Assembly: GCA_016786705.1 (NCBI GenBank)
Contig: JAEUVV010000011.1
Span: 124,001-188,000, forward strand
Direction of reading: 5' to 3'
DNA from: Taibaiella sp.
GTDB lineage: Bacteria; Bacteroidota; Bacteroidia; Chitinophagales; Chitinophagaceae
Length of the DNA stretch: 64,000 nt
The translations under genes and the position numbers were made by a program. A model generated the notes under the pieces. It searched no databases. It was not told the origin of the DNA and worked only from the letters and a program-made list of their open reading frames with translations. Positions 1 through 9,561 of this stretch are shown in pieces; the first letter of the stretch is position 1, and every line of letters starts with the position of its first letter.

Positions 1-1
1 C

Positions 2-463
2 CAGGAAGACTTCCGGGTAGACGAGCTGCTCTTTGATATTATCGCGGAACTCAATATTGTCAACCCGGGCTTTAACTTTGACATCCGCTACACTCCTGAT
101 CAGTTCGACGAATCCCTGCTGGTGCTTCATGCCAATAAAATGCTGATCAAGCAGGCCTTTCAAAACCTGCTGATCAATGCCCTGCAATATGCCGATAATG
201 AAAGCGCCAATGTACTCATTGATGCCCGGCAGGAAAATACGCTAAACATTTGCATCAGCAACAGCGGGCATACGATTAGCCCGGTAGAGCAACAATACAT
301 TTTCAACTACTTCTTCCGGGGACAAAACAGCCAGCATATCTCCGGTTTCGGGCTGGGGCTGGTGTTCACACAAAAAATATTCCAGATCCACAGTGCGGTG
401 ATCAGCTACCGGTCTGAAGCGCCCGCTATGAATTATTTTGAAATAAGCTTCCCTTTGTATTAA
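2..463 (+). CDS. Sensor histidine kinase, C-terminal part (cut by window start)
   Basis: The frame is open from the first bases and ends with TAA at 461-463, so only the C-terminal ~153 residues are present. A GTG at 122 is an internal codon, not a start. The part seen is a HATPase_c domain: an N-box-like stretch (QAFQNLLINALQYADN) and a G2 box (GFGLGLVFTQK). The enzyme would autophosphorylate a histidine in the missing half and pass phosphate to a response regulator, which is not in the window. It lies 77 bp before a heavy-metal efflux operon on the same strand, so a CusS-like metal-sensing role is plausible but inferred from position only. Confidence 0.85.
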   Translation, partial: QEDFRVDELLFDIIAELNIVNPGFNFDIRYTPDQFDESLLVLHANKMLIKQAFQNLLINALQYADNESANVLIDARQENTLNICISNSGHTISPVEQQYIFNYFFRGQNSQHISGFGLGLVFTQKIFQIHSAVISYRSEAPAMNYFEISFPLY

Positions 464-540
464 GCTAATCTTTAAGTGCTTTAAGGTCTTTTTAAGCTCA
501 ATTCAGCCACATTTGCATGCCTTTAATTAAGATTATAGTC

Positions 541-1836
541 ATGCGCGCACTTTATATAGCATTTATTACGCTCTTTATTTCTGCAACGGGTAAGGCCCAG
601 GATACCTTGTCTTTGAGCCGTACACAAGCAGAAGCTATGTTCCTCAAAAACAACCTGGTATTAATTGCTGAAAAACTGAATATAGATTTACAGGAAGCTG
701 AAGTAATGCAGGCCAGGTTATGGCCTAACCCGGAATTTACCTTCAACGATGTCAACTTCTGGGCCACGAAAAGACAAACCGGCGGACAGGAAGTATCGCC
801 TCCTTTATGGGGTAGCCGCAACTTCGGCCGTAACCAGCAATTCGCCGCGGAATTAAATCAATTGATACAAACAGCCGGTAAAAGAAGGAAGCTGATCGCT
901 TTGGGAAAAACCGATGTATCCCGTGCAGAGCAGGAGTTTGAAGAGGTTCTCCGAGATCTTAAATTTGAGTTCCGGCAGCAGCTTACCGAGATGCAATACC
1001 TGCAACTACGCCTGGAAAGCCTGGAACAGCAACAAAAAGCAATAGGAAAACTCGTCGCTGCTTACCAGCATCAATTTGAAAAAGGACATATAGCAAAAGC
1101 GGAATACCTGCGGCTCAAAGCACTCTCCCTATCCATCAGCAAAGAGCGGTATGCAACCAACTCGGCACTCAATGAGACAAGCAGTACCTTAAAGGGCCTG
1201 ATGCACTTGCCGGCAGACCAGGAGTTGCGCCTGGAAAAGGAAGGTTATTACCTACCGCTTAGCCAGACCTTCCAGCCAGATTTTCAACAACTATTACGGA
1301 CCGCGAAAGAGCACCGCCCCGATATCAGGCTGGCCGCGCTCGATATCAATTATGCAGAGCAAAAGGTAAAATATGAAAAATCAATGGCTGCGCCGGACCT
1401 TAAACTGCAAATGAACTATGACCGCAATGGTAATACCATGCTGGATTTCGTGGGCTTTGGGGTAAATATGGACCTGCCTGTTTTCAACCGGAACCAGGGG
1501 AATATTAAAAAAGCCAAACTGGAACTGGAACAGGCAAAACTGAAGTCAAGCCTCAAGACCAGGACCGTGGAGACAGAACTGAACCAAACCCTGAAAGAGC
1601 TTAAATACGCTGCCGGATTTATACACAGCATCGACTCCGACTATGAAAGCTCCCTGGATGAGTTATTGAACAGCTACAATAAAAACTTCAGTACCCGTAC
1701 CATCAGTATGCTGGAATACCTGGATTTCCTGGATACTTACTTAAACAACAAAGACATTATTCTTAAGGCCAATAAAGACCTTAACAATAATGTGGAAAAA
1801 CTGAATTACATCGTGGGTACAGAAGTGACCTTATAA
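541..1836 (+). CDS. TolC-family outer membrane efflux protein (CusC/CzcC-like)
   Basis: Outer-membrane channel of a tripartite RND pump. The mature protein has the two long coiled-coil OEP repeats expected of TolC proteins (roughly residues 30-215 and 240-425), rich in Gln/Glu/Lys heptads. I prefer ATG 541 (431 aa) because it gives a clean signal peptide (MRALYIAFITLFISATGKAQ); ATG 517 would add eight residues before it, and a near-consensus -7 box (CACATTTG, 508-515) would put the transcript start after 517. The adaptor and pump genes follow at 27 and 34 bp on the same strand, forming an operon. Family is certain; the transported metal is not visible in this gene. Confidence 0.9.
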   Translation: MRALYIAFITLFISATGKAQDTLSLSRTQAEAMFLKNNLVLIAEKLNIDLQEAEVMQARLWPNPEFTFNDVNFWATKRQTGGQEVSPPLWGSRNFGRNQQFAAELNQLIQTAGKRRKLIALGKTDVSRAEQEFEEVLRDLKFEFRQQLTEMQYLQLRLESLEQQQKAIGKLVAAYQHQFEKGHIAKAEYLRLKALSLSISKERYATNSALNETSSTLKGLMHLPADQELRLEKEGYYLPLSQTFQPDFQQLLRTAKEHRPDIRLAALDINYAEQKVKYEKSMAAPDLKLQMNYDRNGNTMLDFVGFGVNMDLPVFNRNQGNIKKAKLELEQAKLKSSLKTRTVETELNQTLKELKYAAGFIHSIDSDYESSLDELLNSYNKNFSTRTISMLEYLDFLDTYLNNKDIILKANKDLNNNVEKLNYIVGTEVTL

Positions 1837-1863
1837 CCTTAAAAACGCTTAAGCATATTTTAT

Positions 1864-2952
1864 ATGAATCGCATACACTTATTAGTAGCAGCTACACTCT
1901 TCCTGATGACGGCCTGTGGGGAAAAGGAAAAACCGGAAGATCAAAAGCAGGAAAAATTCTGTATTGATGAAAAATTTAAAAGCAAGATCCAGGTCACTAC
2001 CGTAACCGAAGCGCCTGTAACAGAGGGCTACCAGCTGAATGGCCGTATTGAATCCAACCCTAACAAGGTGGTTAGTTTCAACAGCCTGCTAAGTGGTATC
2101 GTTACCAGTGTGCACTTTAACCTGGGCGATAAGGTCACTAAAGGGCAGTTGCTGGCCGAATTAAAAAGTACAGAGCTTACAGGCTATCAATCTGATATTT
2201 CCAATACCAATGCGCAACTCAAGCTGGCGCAGGAAAAACTCAAAGTGGTACAATCCCTTTTTGATGATGGTATCGCTTCTCAAAAAGAGTTGGTGGAAGC
2301 CCAGAGTGAGCTTAGCGTTTTACAATCTGAACTAAAAAGACATCAATCCAATATGAGTATGTACTCGGGGAATGCAAGCCGCAACACTTTCCAGATCAAA
2401 GCGCCGGAAACAGGCTACATTACTGCTAAAGAGATCAACCCCGGAATGCAGATCAGCCCGGACTCAGGTCCCCTGTTCACCGTATCTGATTTAAATGACG
2501 TATGGGTAATGGCCAATGTTTACGCCAGTAATATCCAGCATATTTACTCCGGTATGGAGGTGCAGATCAGGACCATCTCTTACCCGGACCAGGTGTTTAA
2601 AGGAAAAATAACCACATTAGCCCATGTGCTGGACAATGAGACGAAAGTACTCAAGGCCAGAATAGAGCTGCAGAACCCCGACTTCCGGCTCAAACCCGGT
2701 ATGATAGCCGATATTACCGCGTTAAGGCACAGCGGTGGCAGCATGATCTGTATCCCGGTAGCGGCCATCGTTTTCGCGGATAACCAGGATTATGTGCTGG
2801 TGTATAAAGATGATTGTAACATAGAGATCCGGAAAATAAAAATCGCGCACAAGAACAACGACGAGGTTTATATCTCAGAAGGCCTGAATGTGGGTGAAAA
2901 AATAATTACTAAAAATCAATTGCTTTTGTACAACCGTATTACCGGACAATAA
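1864..2952 (+). CDS. RND efflux periplasmic adaptor subunit (CusB/CzcB-like lipoprotein)
   Basis: Membrane-fusion protein linking the inner-membrane RND pump to the TolC channel. A lipoprotein signal peptide ends in the lipobox LMTAC with Cys18. It is followed by a barrel-sandwich (biotinyl-lipoyl-like) half (about residues 70-115), an alpha-helical hairpin (~115-165), the second lipoyl half (GYITAKEINPGMQISPDSG) and beta-barrel/membrane-proximal domains to the end (~195-362). The order and 362-aa length fit HME-type adaptors. There is no N-terminal His/Met-rich metal-binding extension. Middle gene of a three-gene operon; annotated from family features, metal specificity unknown. Confidence 0.9.
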   Translation: MNRIHLLVAATLFLMTACGEKEKPEDQKQEKFCIDEKFKSKIQVTTVTEAPVTEGYQLNGRIESNPNKVVSFNSLLSGIVTSVHFNLGDKVTKGQLLAELKSTELTGYQSDISNTNAQLKLAQEKLKVVQSLFDDGIASQKELVEAQSELSVLQSELKRHQSNMSMYSGNASRNTFQIKAPETGYITAKEINPGMQISPDSGPLFTVSDLNDVWVMANVYASNIQHIYSGMEVQIRTISYPDQVFKGKITTLAHVLDNETKVLKARIELQNPDFRLKPGMIADITALRHSGGSMICIPVAAIVFADNQDYVLVYKDDCNIEIRKIKIAHKNNDEVYISEGLNVGEKIITKNQLLLYNRITGQ

Positions 2953-2986
2953 TCGATACAATAGCTCAAGATAAATAATCCTTACG

Positions 2987-5900
2987 ATGCAAAAATTTGT
3001 TCAAAGCCTGGTTGCCTTCTCCTTAAAAAATACGGTCATTGTATTTTTCCTGACGGCCTTACTGGCGGTCGCCGGGGTAGTGGCTTTAATGAAGACCCCT
3101 ATCGAAGCATTCCCTGATGTTACGAATACCAGGGCCCGGATCATTACGCAATGGCCCGGAAGAAGCGCAGAGGAGGTAGAAAAATTCGTCACCCTGCCGA
3201 TCATGCGGGAAATGAACACGATCCCTAAAAAATACCAGGTACGCTCCATCTCTTTATTTGGCCTGTCTGTAGTTACCGTGGTTTTTGATGATGAGGTAGA
3301 TGATTTTTATGCGCAGCAATATGCAAACAACCGCGTGAGCGCAGTAAGCCTGCCGGAAGGCGCGGAAGCCGAAGTAGAACCGCCTTACGGGGCTACCGGC
3401 GAGATCTTTCGCTATGTGATCCGAAGCAATCGTCCTATTAAAGAGCTGACTTCCCTGCAGGACTGGGTGATCTCCCGCGAGCTGGTTGAAGTGTCCGGGG
3501 TAGCCGATGTCATCTCATTTGGTGGGGAAGAAAAGATCTACGAGATCAAAATCAATCCAACAGAACTGGCCAACTATGGCCTCTCCCCGCTGGATGTATT
3601 TGAGGCGGTATCCAAAAGTAATATTAATGTAGGCGGCGATGTGATCGAACGGGGTACCCAGGCCTATGTAGTACGTGGTGTAGGCCTCCTGGAAAGCATA
3701 GCGGATATTGAGAATATCATGATCACCACTAAAGGCAATACGCCTATTCTGGTAAAACATGTAGCCAGTGTCGCGATTGGCGCCAAACCCAGGTTTGGCC
3801 AGGTAGGCCTGCAGGGAAAAGATGACCTGGTGCAAGGTATCGTGGTAATGCTGCGGGGAGAAAACCCGAACGAAGTAATCGCACGGCTGAAAGACAAGAT
3901 CAGTGATATCAATGCCCGCATATTGCCCGACGATGTCAAAATAGAACCTTTTGTGGATCGTACCGAGCTGGTGAACACAACGGTTAAAACGGTAAGTAAA
4001 AACCTTATTGAGGGTATTGCCCTGGTATCTCTGATCGTGTTTATTTTCCTTTACAACTGGCGTACCACGGTGATCGTAGCGTCCGTTATCCCGCTTTCTT
4101 TTCTTTTTGCGCTTATCATGTTACGGATCCAGGGATTACCGGCCAACCTGATCTCTATGGGCTCACTGGATTTCGGGCTGCTCCTGGAAGGTACACTGGT
4201 AATCGTGGAAACGGTCTTCGTGGCCATGGAGCATAAAGCACAGAAAGTAGGCATGCCGGTCTTTAACCGGATGAGCAAGCTAGGCCTGATCAAAAAATCA
4301 GCAGGTAGTGTAGCCACTTATATTTTCTTTGCGCTCACGATCCTGATCGTAGCCTTGTTACCGATCTTCTCTTTCCAGAAAGTGGAAGGTAAAATGTTCT
4401 CTCCATTAGCCTTCACCTTAGGCTATGCTTTATTGGGATCGCTGCTGCTTAGCCTGACCTATGTCCCGGCCATGTGCAAGGTTTTACTCACCAGGAATAT
4501 CGAAGAAAAGGAAAACAAGATCTCCCGTTTCTTCCGCAATAATTTATTTCGCTTATTCCAATTCAGCACGCGGCATAAAAAAGCTACGGTAGCCATTTTC
4601 ATCGGAATTGTCGCTATCTGTATCGTTCGTTTTTCTTTCTATGGTTCTGAATTCTTACCTAAGTTAAACGAAGGTTCTGTATACGTAAGAGCGACTTTAC
4701 CCAACAGTATCAACATTAATGAAACGCAAAGGATCGCCAAAGAAATCCGGGAGAAAGTAAGGAATTACGAAGAAGTAAAGTTTGTCCTCAGCCAGGTAGG
4801 CCGCCCTAATGACGGCACCGACCCTACCGGTTTCTTCAATATTGAATTCCACATTCAATTGTATCCGCAGGGCGATTGGAAAAGAAAGATCAGTAAAGAA
4901 ACGCTTATCGAGGAATTGCGGGGAGAGTTGGAAACTTATCCCGGTGTCGTTTTCGGCTTTAGCCAGCCTATACAGGATAACGTGGAAGAATATGTAGCGG
5001 GCGTAAAAAGCTCTTTGGTGGTAAAAATATTCGGCGACGACCTGTTCGAGCTGGAAAACTATGCCGACCAGGTAGCCGATGCAATCCGCCCGGTAAAAGG
5101 CATCAAGGACCTGAATGTATTCCGCAACATCGGCCAGCCGGAATTAAGAATACAGCTGCATGACTCTAAACTGGCGCGCTACGCGGTTGATGTCTCGGAT
5201 GCGCAGGCCGTAGTGGCAATGGCCATTGGCGGCCAGGCCGCCACAAAATTCTACGAAGGCGAAAAGATGTTTGATGTGCGCCTGCGCTTTTCCAAAGAGT
5301 ACCGGGACAATGAAACGAAGATCGGCGAAATATTGATCCCGACTGAAGATGGGAAAGAAGTACCGCTCAAAGAGATCGCTACGATCAGTTATATCACGGG
5401 GCCAGCCTTCATTTACCGAGAGGGCGGAAGTCGCTATATTGCTGTTGGCTTCAGCGTAGAAGGCCGCGACCTCGGCAGTACCATCGTAGAAGCACAAAAG
5501 ATGGTGGCACAAAAGATCAGGCTACCGAAGCACAATAAGATCCAATGGGCCGGTGAATTTGAAAGCAAGAACCGGGCGACAAAACAGCTGATGATGATTG
5601 TACCGCTATCCTTACTGCTTATCCTGTTCTTACTCTACATGAACTTCAAAGGTAACCTGAAAGATATGGCGGTAGCTTCCCTGACCCTACCCTTTGCCTT
5701 TGTGGGCGGCTTTCTGTCGCTATGGTTAACGGGGACCACTTTTGGCATCTCTGCAGGGATCGGCTTCATTATCCTGTTTGGTGTCGCCACCATCGATGGT
5801 ATCGTACTCATAGGTGTTATCCGTGATAACCTGAACAAAGGGCATGGTTTAAAACAGGCTATTTCTGAAGGGGTATACAGCCGTATCCGGCCTATTGTAA

Positions 5901-6094
5901 TGATCGCTTTAATGGGTTCCCTGGGACTCTTACCAGCAGCGCTTTCTAATGGTATGGGTTCCGAGATCCAAAAACCCCTGGCCATTATGATCGTGGGAGG
6001 CCTGATCACCTGTATGATCTTCTCCCTTACCGTATTGCCGCAGGTCTATTACTGGTCGCACCGGAAAGAGACGCTTAAAGCAAAAAATAAATGA
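2987..6094 (+). CDS. Heavy-metal efflux RND transporter, CusA/CzcA family
   Basis: Proton-driven inner-membrane pump of 1035 aa, the usual size for HME-RND proteins. Twelve transmembrane segments are arranged as 1 + 5 twice, with two large periplasmic domains (about residues 35-335 and 555-860). TM4 carries the proton-relay signature in altered form: Asp395 and Glu408 are in place, but the middle acidic residue, Asp408 in CzcA (DFGxxxDG), is Glu401 here (DFGLLLEG). The C-terminal half has the expected ATIDGIVLIGVIRDN stretch. Last gene of the operon, followed by a hairpin terminator. Metal could be Cu/Ag or Zn/Co/Cd; the sequence alone does not decide. Confidence 0.93.
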   Translation: MQKFVQSLVAFSLKNTVIVFFLTALLAVAGVVALMKTPIEAFPDVTNTRARIITQWPGRSAEEVEKFVTLPIMREMNTIPKKYQVRSISLFGLSVVTVVFDDEVDDFYAQQYANNRVSAVSLPEGAEAEVEPPYGATGEIFRYVIRSNRPIKELTSLQDWVISRELVEVSGVADVISFGGEEKIYEIKINPTELANYGLSPLDVFEAVSKSNINVGGDVIERGTQAYVVRGVGLLESIADIENIMITTKGNTPILVKHVASVAIGAKPRFGQVGLQGKDDLVQGIVVMLRGENPNEVIARLKDKISDINARILPDDVKIEPFVDRTELVNTTVKTVSKNLIEGIALVSLIVFIFLYNWRTTVIVASVIPLSFLFALIMLRIQGLPANLISMGSLDFGLLLEGTLVIVETVFVAMEHKAQKVGMPVFNRMSKLGLIKKSAGSVATYIFFALTILIVALLPIFSFQKVEGKMFSPLAFTLGYALLGSLLLSLTYVPAMCKVLLTRNIEEKENKISRFFRNNLFRLFQFSTRHKKATVAIFIGIVAICIVRFSFYGSEFLPKLNEGSVYVRATLPNSININETQRIAKEIREKVRNYEEVKFVLSQVGRPNDGTDPTGFFNIEFHIQLYPQGDWKRKISKETLIEELRGELETYPGVVFGFSQPIQDNVEEYVAGVKSSLVVKIFGDDLFELENYADQVADAIRPVKGIKDLNVFRNIGQPELRIQLHDSKLARYAVDVSDAQAVVAMAIGGQAATKFYEGEKMFDVRLRFSKEYRDNETKIGEILIPTEDGKEVPLKEIATISYITGPAFIYREGGSRYIAVGFSVEGRDLGSTIVEAQKMVAQKIRLPKHNKIQWAGEFESKNRATKQLMMIVPLSLLLILFLLYMNFKGNLKDMAVASLTLPFAFVGGFLSLWLTGTTFGISAGIGFIILFGVATIDGIVLIGVIRDNLNKGHGLKQAISEGVYSRIRPIVMIALMGSLGLLPAALSNGMGSEIQKPLAIMIVGGLITCMIFSLTVLPQVYYWSHRKETLKAKNK

Positions 6095-6110
6095 ATCCTT
6101 AAATAAAGGG

Positions 6111-6145
6111 AGGCAGGTATTTTTATAAAAATGCCTGCCTTTTAT
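6111..6145 (+). terminator. Rho-independent terminator of the RND operon
   Basis: AGGCAGGTAT (6111-6120) pairs with ATGCCTGCCT (6131-6140) with one G-T pair, around an AT-only loop, and is followed by TTTAT. It lies 17 bp after the pump stop codon. Confidence 0.75.
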
Positions 6146-6149
6146 GTTT

Positions 6150-6157
6150 TATATTTG
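6150..6157 (+). promoter_or_regulatory. TAnnTTTG -7 box before the DUF218 gene
   Basis: TATATTTG, an exact match to the Bacteroidota primary-sigma -7 box, 12 bp before ATG 6169. It argues against an upstream GTG start at 6157. No clear TTTG -33 element. Confidence 0.55.
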
Positions 6158-6168
6158 TGTACGACTAT

Positions 6169-6864
6169 ATGATACAGGAACGAAAAAGCAAATGGGCCCT
6201 TTATACTTTTTTACTCGCGGTAATTACGCTGGGAACTTCCTGTAATTATCCTATCCACAAAAGGCCGCAAAAACTTTTGGCCAAAGTAGTAAAAAACGAT
6301 AAAAGCTATGATGTGGGCATTATACCAGGTTACCCTTTTGATGGTCACAAATGGGATACCCTGATGAAGTCCCGCCTGCTCTGGGCGAAGGTCTTATATG
6401 AAAAAGGTATTGTCCGCAACTTTATTGTTTCCGGTGGGGCCGTGCACAGTCCTTATGTAGAAGCGGAATACATGAAGCGATATGCAGTAGCCTTAGGCAT
6501 ACCTGCTGATCATATTTATACCGAAACCTGCGCCCAGCATAGCGTAGAGAATATTTTCTACAGTTATGAAATGGCGCGTACACTTGGCTTTAAAAGCATC
6601 GCTTTATGTACCGACCCACTGCAAAGTATTTTAACCAGGCGCTTTACAGCACACAGGTTTGAAACGCATATACAACACCTCCCCATCGTTTATGACAGCA
6701 TTCTGCCCTACAATAATCTAATGCCGGTTATTGACACCCACGATCTACGCGCTGCCGATGCATTCATTCCTTTAAAAAACAGGAAATCCAGGTGGCAATC
6801 TTTTCGGGGCACAATGGGAGCCGGGCTACCCTGGGAAGGGGAACGGGTAAGGCAGCCCTTATAA
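6169..6864 (+). CDS. YdcF/SanA-like DUF218 family lipoprotein
   Basis: 231 aa from ATG 6169. The N-terminus is basic then hydrophobic and ends LGTSC (Cys25), a lipobox, so it is probably an inner- or outer-membrane lipoprotein. The body is a DUF218 domain: VGIIPGYPF, then the pattern RLLWAKVLYEKG, the SGG loop (FIVSGGAVHSPYVEAEYM), and TETCAQHSVENI, where the family usually has E.(S).(T)xEN. The family includes ElyC, SanA and YdcF, linked to envelope and peptidoglycan homeostasis, but the biochemical reaction is not firmly known. Monocistronic, with its own promoter box upstream. Confidence 0.8.
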   Translation: MIQERKSKWALYTFLLAVITLGTSCNYPIHKRPQKLLAKVVKNDKSYDVGIIPGYPFDGHKWDTLMKSRLLWAKVLYEKGIVRNFIVSGGAVHSPYVEAEYMKRYAVALGIPADHIYTETCAQHSVENIFYSYEMARTLGFKSIALCTDPLQSILTRRFTAHRFETHIQHLPIVYDSILPYNNLMPVIDTHDLRAADAFIPLKNRKSRWQSFRGTMGAGLPWEGERVRQPL

Positions 6865-6918
6865 GCCGGGAACAAAAAGCAATTTTCTAAACGCTATAGA
6901 TTGACGCACAATAAATGA

Positions 6919-6928
6919 GAGAATTCTC
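6919..6928. repeat. GAATTC-centred palindrome, copy 1
   Basis: GAGAATTCTC preceded by ACAATAAAT (from 6908), 61 bp before the start of the 562-aa surface protein. A related element (ACAATAAAT then TGAGTGAATTCACTCA; 16 bp at 14826-14841) lies before another T9SS gene. Confidence 0.4.
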
Positions 6929-6954
6929 CTATTTACTGCGCGGGGCAGATGTAT

Positions 6955-6962
6955 TATATTTG
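6955..6962 (+). promoter_or_regulatory. TAnnTTTG -7 box before the 562-aa T9SS protein
   Basis: TATATTTG, exact -7 match, 27 bp before ATG 6989. TTTA at 6932-6935 sits 19 bp upstream as a possible weak -33 element. Confidence 0.6.
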
Positions 6963-6988
6963 AGGAATATTTAATACAAGATCACCCC

Positions 6989-8677
6989 ATGTTTACACGA
7001 ATCCTATTTATCCTGTTATTTTTAAGTATCGGATACGCCCATGCACAAAATCTAGTGACCAATGGTAGTTTTACAGCCGCTGCGGCCAACTGGACTTTTT
7101 TTGCCCCGGGCATTACTACTGAAGCTTATAATGGCGAAACCTCTTATGGAGGTACCGTGGGCACTAATATCGTTGCGGAGATCGACAATGAAGCTAACCT
7201 GCGACAAACAAATATAGCCGTAAGCCCGGGCCAGGAATACGCTGTTTCTTTCCGGCATACCCGGCGTACCGGGAACGGTGCGGCACCTAATCCAAGTGTA
7301 TTTATCGTTAAAGTATATGATGGTACTACTACTTATGTGAACCAGACCATTACCAGCAATAATGCCAGCTGGAACTGGCAATGTAAAGTCTTTACATTTA
7401 CTCCTCAAAGCAATAATATCAGCATTGATTTCGAGAATGTAACCGCCACTACCCTGGGTTCTATAGTAGACGATATTACTATTGCAACAATGAGCCAGCA
7501 GCTGAGCCTTAACGGGCTGAATTGCCAGGGCGGCACCGTGCAATTGCAGGCGCCCAATGCCTCCGGCAACCCGGACGCGGTCTATACCAACCATAGCTGG
7601 ACCGGGCCTAATGGCCTTACCGCTACCGGCCCCGCGCTTACATTAACTAATTTACAGCCCGCGGATGCAGGCGTGTACACCTGTACAATGACCCTGAACG
7701 GCTGCATGACGGTAACCGCGACTTATTCATTAACTGTTGCCCCCAATAATTTCAATCGCGATGTAGCCATTTGTGCCGGGGAAACCTATGATTTTTATGG
7801 CCGCAGTTTAAATACCGCCGGCACCTACGACACACTGATCTCCGGTGGTGGCACACAATGTGATTCTTTCATTACCCTGAACTTGAGTATAAAGCCTTTG
7901 CCGAACGCGACTATTAGTCCTGAAGATGAAGTCCGCATTTGTTCCGGGGACCTCAGCACCCTTAGTGTGAACGCGCCTACAAACGGTGCCAACTACCAAT
8001 GGTATAAAAATAACACCAGCCCGGTTGGGACTAACGCCACCTCGTTTACAACTAACGAAGGCGGTAGTTACCATGTTGTGGCCACCTTAAATGGCTGCGA
8101 GCAGGCCTCGAACCGGGTGCAGGTGACCATCCTGCCGAACCCGGAAGCCGGCATCCGCTTCGTTGCAGATAGTGTTTGTACTATGGATACCATCACCCTA
8201 AGCGCATTGGTCATAGATACGGCCAACAGGTATACCTGGGAGCCCCAAAGGTTATTCAGCAGGCTATCGGGCAATGAAGGCCCGGTGGTGCAAGGCATTT
8301 TTAACCAATTGCAGAACAAAGTCATTTTAACGGTCTATGATAAAAACGGTTGCCGCGCGCAGGATTCTGTGAGCGTACCTACCGTTACCTGCTGCGCAAT
8401 GATGATGCCCAATGCCTTTACGCCAAACGGGGATGGCCGTAATGATTTCTTCAAGCCGCAGCTGGATATCGGGCAGACGATCATGAGCTTTGAAGTTTAC
8501 GACCGCTATGGCAGTGTCGTCTTCGGCAACTATGTAGGCGTACCCGGCCCGGGCTGGAACGGGAATTATAAGAACGGCAGGAAAGCAGATGCCGGGGTTT
8601 ACATGTACCTATTACAGTATCATTGCAGTGACGGGAAGACCTACCAGCGCAAAGGAGATGTTACTTTATACCGTTAA
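6989..8677 (+). CDS. Secreted Ig-like protein with T9SS type B (CHU_C) C-terminus
   Basis: 562 aa. Signal peptide MFTRILFILLFLSIGYAHAQ, then a beta-rich N-terminal domain (about 20-170), an Ig-like domain (~172-250, ADAGVYTCTM motif), a short Cys-containing segment, a second Ig-like domain (~300-382), and a C-terminal gliding-motility-associated CHU_C domain (~470-562) with PNAFTPNGDGRNDFF and EVYDRYGSVVF. CHU_C tails direct export through the type IX system and often surface attachment. The ligand is unknown. Monocistronic. Similar tail to the protein at 30927-32993. Family assignment is firm, function is not. Confidence 0.88.
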   Translation: MFTRILFILLFLSIGYAHAQNLVTNGSFTAAAANWTFFAPGITTEAYNGETSYGGTVGTNIVAEIDNEANLRQTNIAVSPGQEYAVSFRHTRRTGNGAAPNPSVFIVKVYDGTTTYVNQTITSNNASWNWQCKVFTFTPQSNNISIDFENVTATTLGSIVDDITIATMSQQLSLNGLNCQGGTVQLQAPNASGNPDAVYTNHSWTGPNGLTATGPALTLTNLQPADAGVYTCTMTLNGCMTVTATYSLTVAPNNFNRDVAICAGETYDFYGRSLNTAGTYDTLISGGGTQCDSFITLNLSIKPLPNATISPEDEVRICSGDLSTLSVNAPTNGANYQWYKNNTSPVGTNATSFTTNEGGSYHVVATLNGCEQASNRVQVTILPNPEAGIRFVADSVCTMDTITLSALVIDTANRYTWEPQRLFSRLSGNEGPVVQGIFNQLQNKVILTVYDKNGCRAQDSVSVPTVTCCAMMMPNAFTPNGDGRNDFFKPQLDIGQTIMSFEVYDRYGSVVFGNYVGVPGPGWNGNYKNGRKADAGVYMYLLQYHCSDGKTYQRKGDVTLYR

Positions 8678-8703
8678 TTACAAAACCTTTCCGGAACGAC
8701 GCG

Positions 8704-8871
8704 ATGCTGCTGCACTTCCGGATTGAGCAAGCAGCTTACTCAATGGAGGAGCAGGTAAAAGAGCTTCGGGGTATATTTTCAAAGTTTTCCCAATTGTACC
8801 AGGCTGGATTTTTGCCTCAAGTCGGTCATTGCCGAAGTATGGTAATGGCCAGGGTAAATCTTAAAAAATAA
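8704..8871 (+). CDS. Possible small ORF, 55 aa, unrecognised
   Basis: Open frame from ATG 8704 to TAA 8871 in the 286-bp gap between two convergent genes. The peptide starts MLLHFRIEQAAYSMEEQVK and ends in basic residues. No promoter box, signal peptide or known domain is visible. It may be a chance ORF or the remnant of a longer gene. Confidence 0.15.
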   Translation: MLLHFRIEQAAYSMEEQVKELRGIFSKFSQLYQAGFLPQVGHCRSMVMARVNLKK

Positions 8872-8963
8872 TTGCGCATATTAAATAGCTCCCTTATTCG
8901 TGCAGCGCGTTTTAATGATCGGTACAAAATAAGGTATTATAATCAGCAAAAAACTAAACTGGT

Positions 8964-9539
8964 TTAAGAAGCAAATTTCTTACGTATTTCACTTAAATAT
9001 TCAGGGGTAAAACCCAGAAAAGAAGCGATGAGGTACTGTGGGACGCGCTGCACAAATTCAGGATGCAATCTCATGAGCTGGAAATAAAATTCGTCCTTAG
9101 ACAGGGAGAAAAAATACTTCATCCTCATTTGGCTGGCCGCATAAGCCCTCTGGTAAATAAACCGGAAATAGCGTTCCATCACCGGGTATTTTTGCAGGAG
9201 CACCGCCTGGTTTTCGCTACTGATGTAGAGTACCTCCGATGGCTCTACAGCCTGGATGGAAAAGGAAGCCGGCTGTTTATGTTCATAAGCTATATTATCC
9301 GTCGTCCACCAGGTTTCAATTGCGAATTCAGTGGTCTGCTCTACTCCCTTTTCATTAATAAAAAACTGCCGTAACAATCCTTTTAATACAAAATAATGGT
9401 ACCGGCAAATCTTGCCTTCTTCCAGTAAATTTTCCTTTTTAGCAACTGTTTTTGTTTCGAAAAATTTAAATACTTCTTCAAACTCTTTGTCATTGATGCT
9501 AATGAATTTTTCCAAATGGGCTTTGAATATACCGGACAT
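8964..9539 (-). CDS. Crp/Fnr family transcriptional regulator
   Basis: 191 aa, the usual size of the short Bacteroidota Crp/Fnr group. The N-terminal half is a cyclic-nucleotide-binding-like beta-roll (about 20-120, with EGKICRYHYFVLKGLLRQFF). The C-terminal end has a compact helix-turn-helix (about 165-190, YLIASFLGFTPEYLSEIRKK). The typical cAMP-contact residues are not evident, so the ligand is unknown. It is monocistronic with an exact -7 box upstream. It may regulate neighbours, but no target site was identified. Confidence 0.88.
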   Translation of the reverse strand: MSGIFKAHLEKFISINDKEFEEVFKFFETKTVAKKENLLEEGKICRYHYFVLKGLLRQFFINEKGVEQTTEFAIETWWTTDNIAYEHKQPASFSIQAVEPSEVLYISSENQAVLLQKYPVMERYFRFIYQRAYAASQMRMKYFFSLSKDEFYFQLMRLHPEFVQRVPQYLIASFLGFTPEYLSEIRKKFAS

Positions 9540-9561
9540 TTCGAGGATTATTGTTAGGGTA

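Noticed and set aside
517..540. Upstream ATG for the TolC gene
   Set aside because: It would add eight residues before a perfect signal peptide and lies at or before the probable transcript start.
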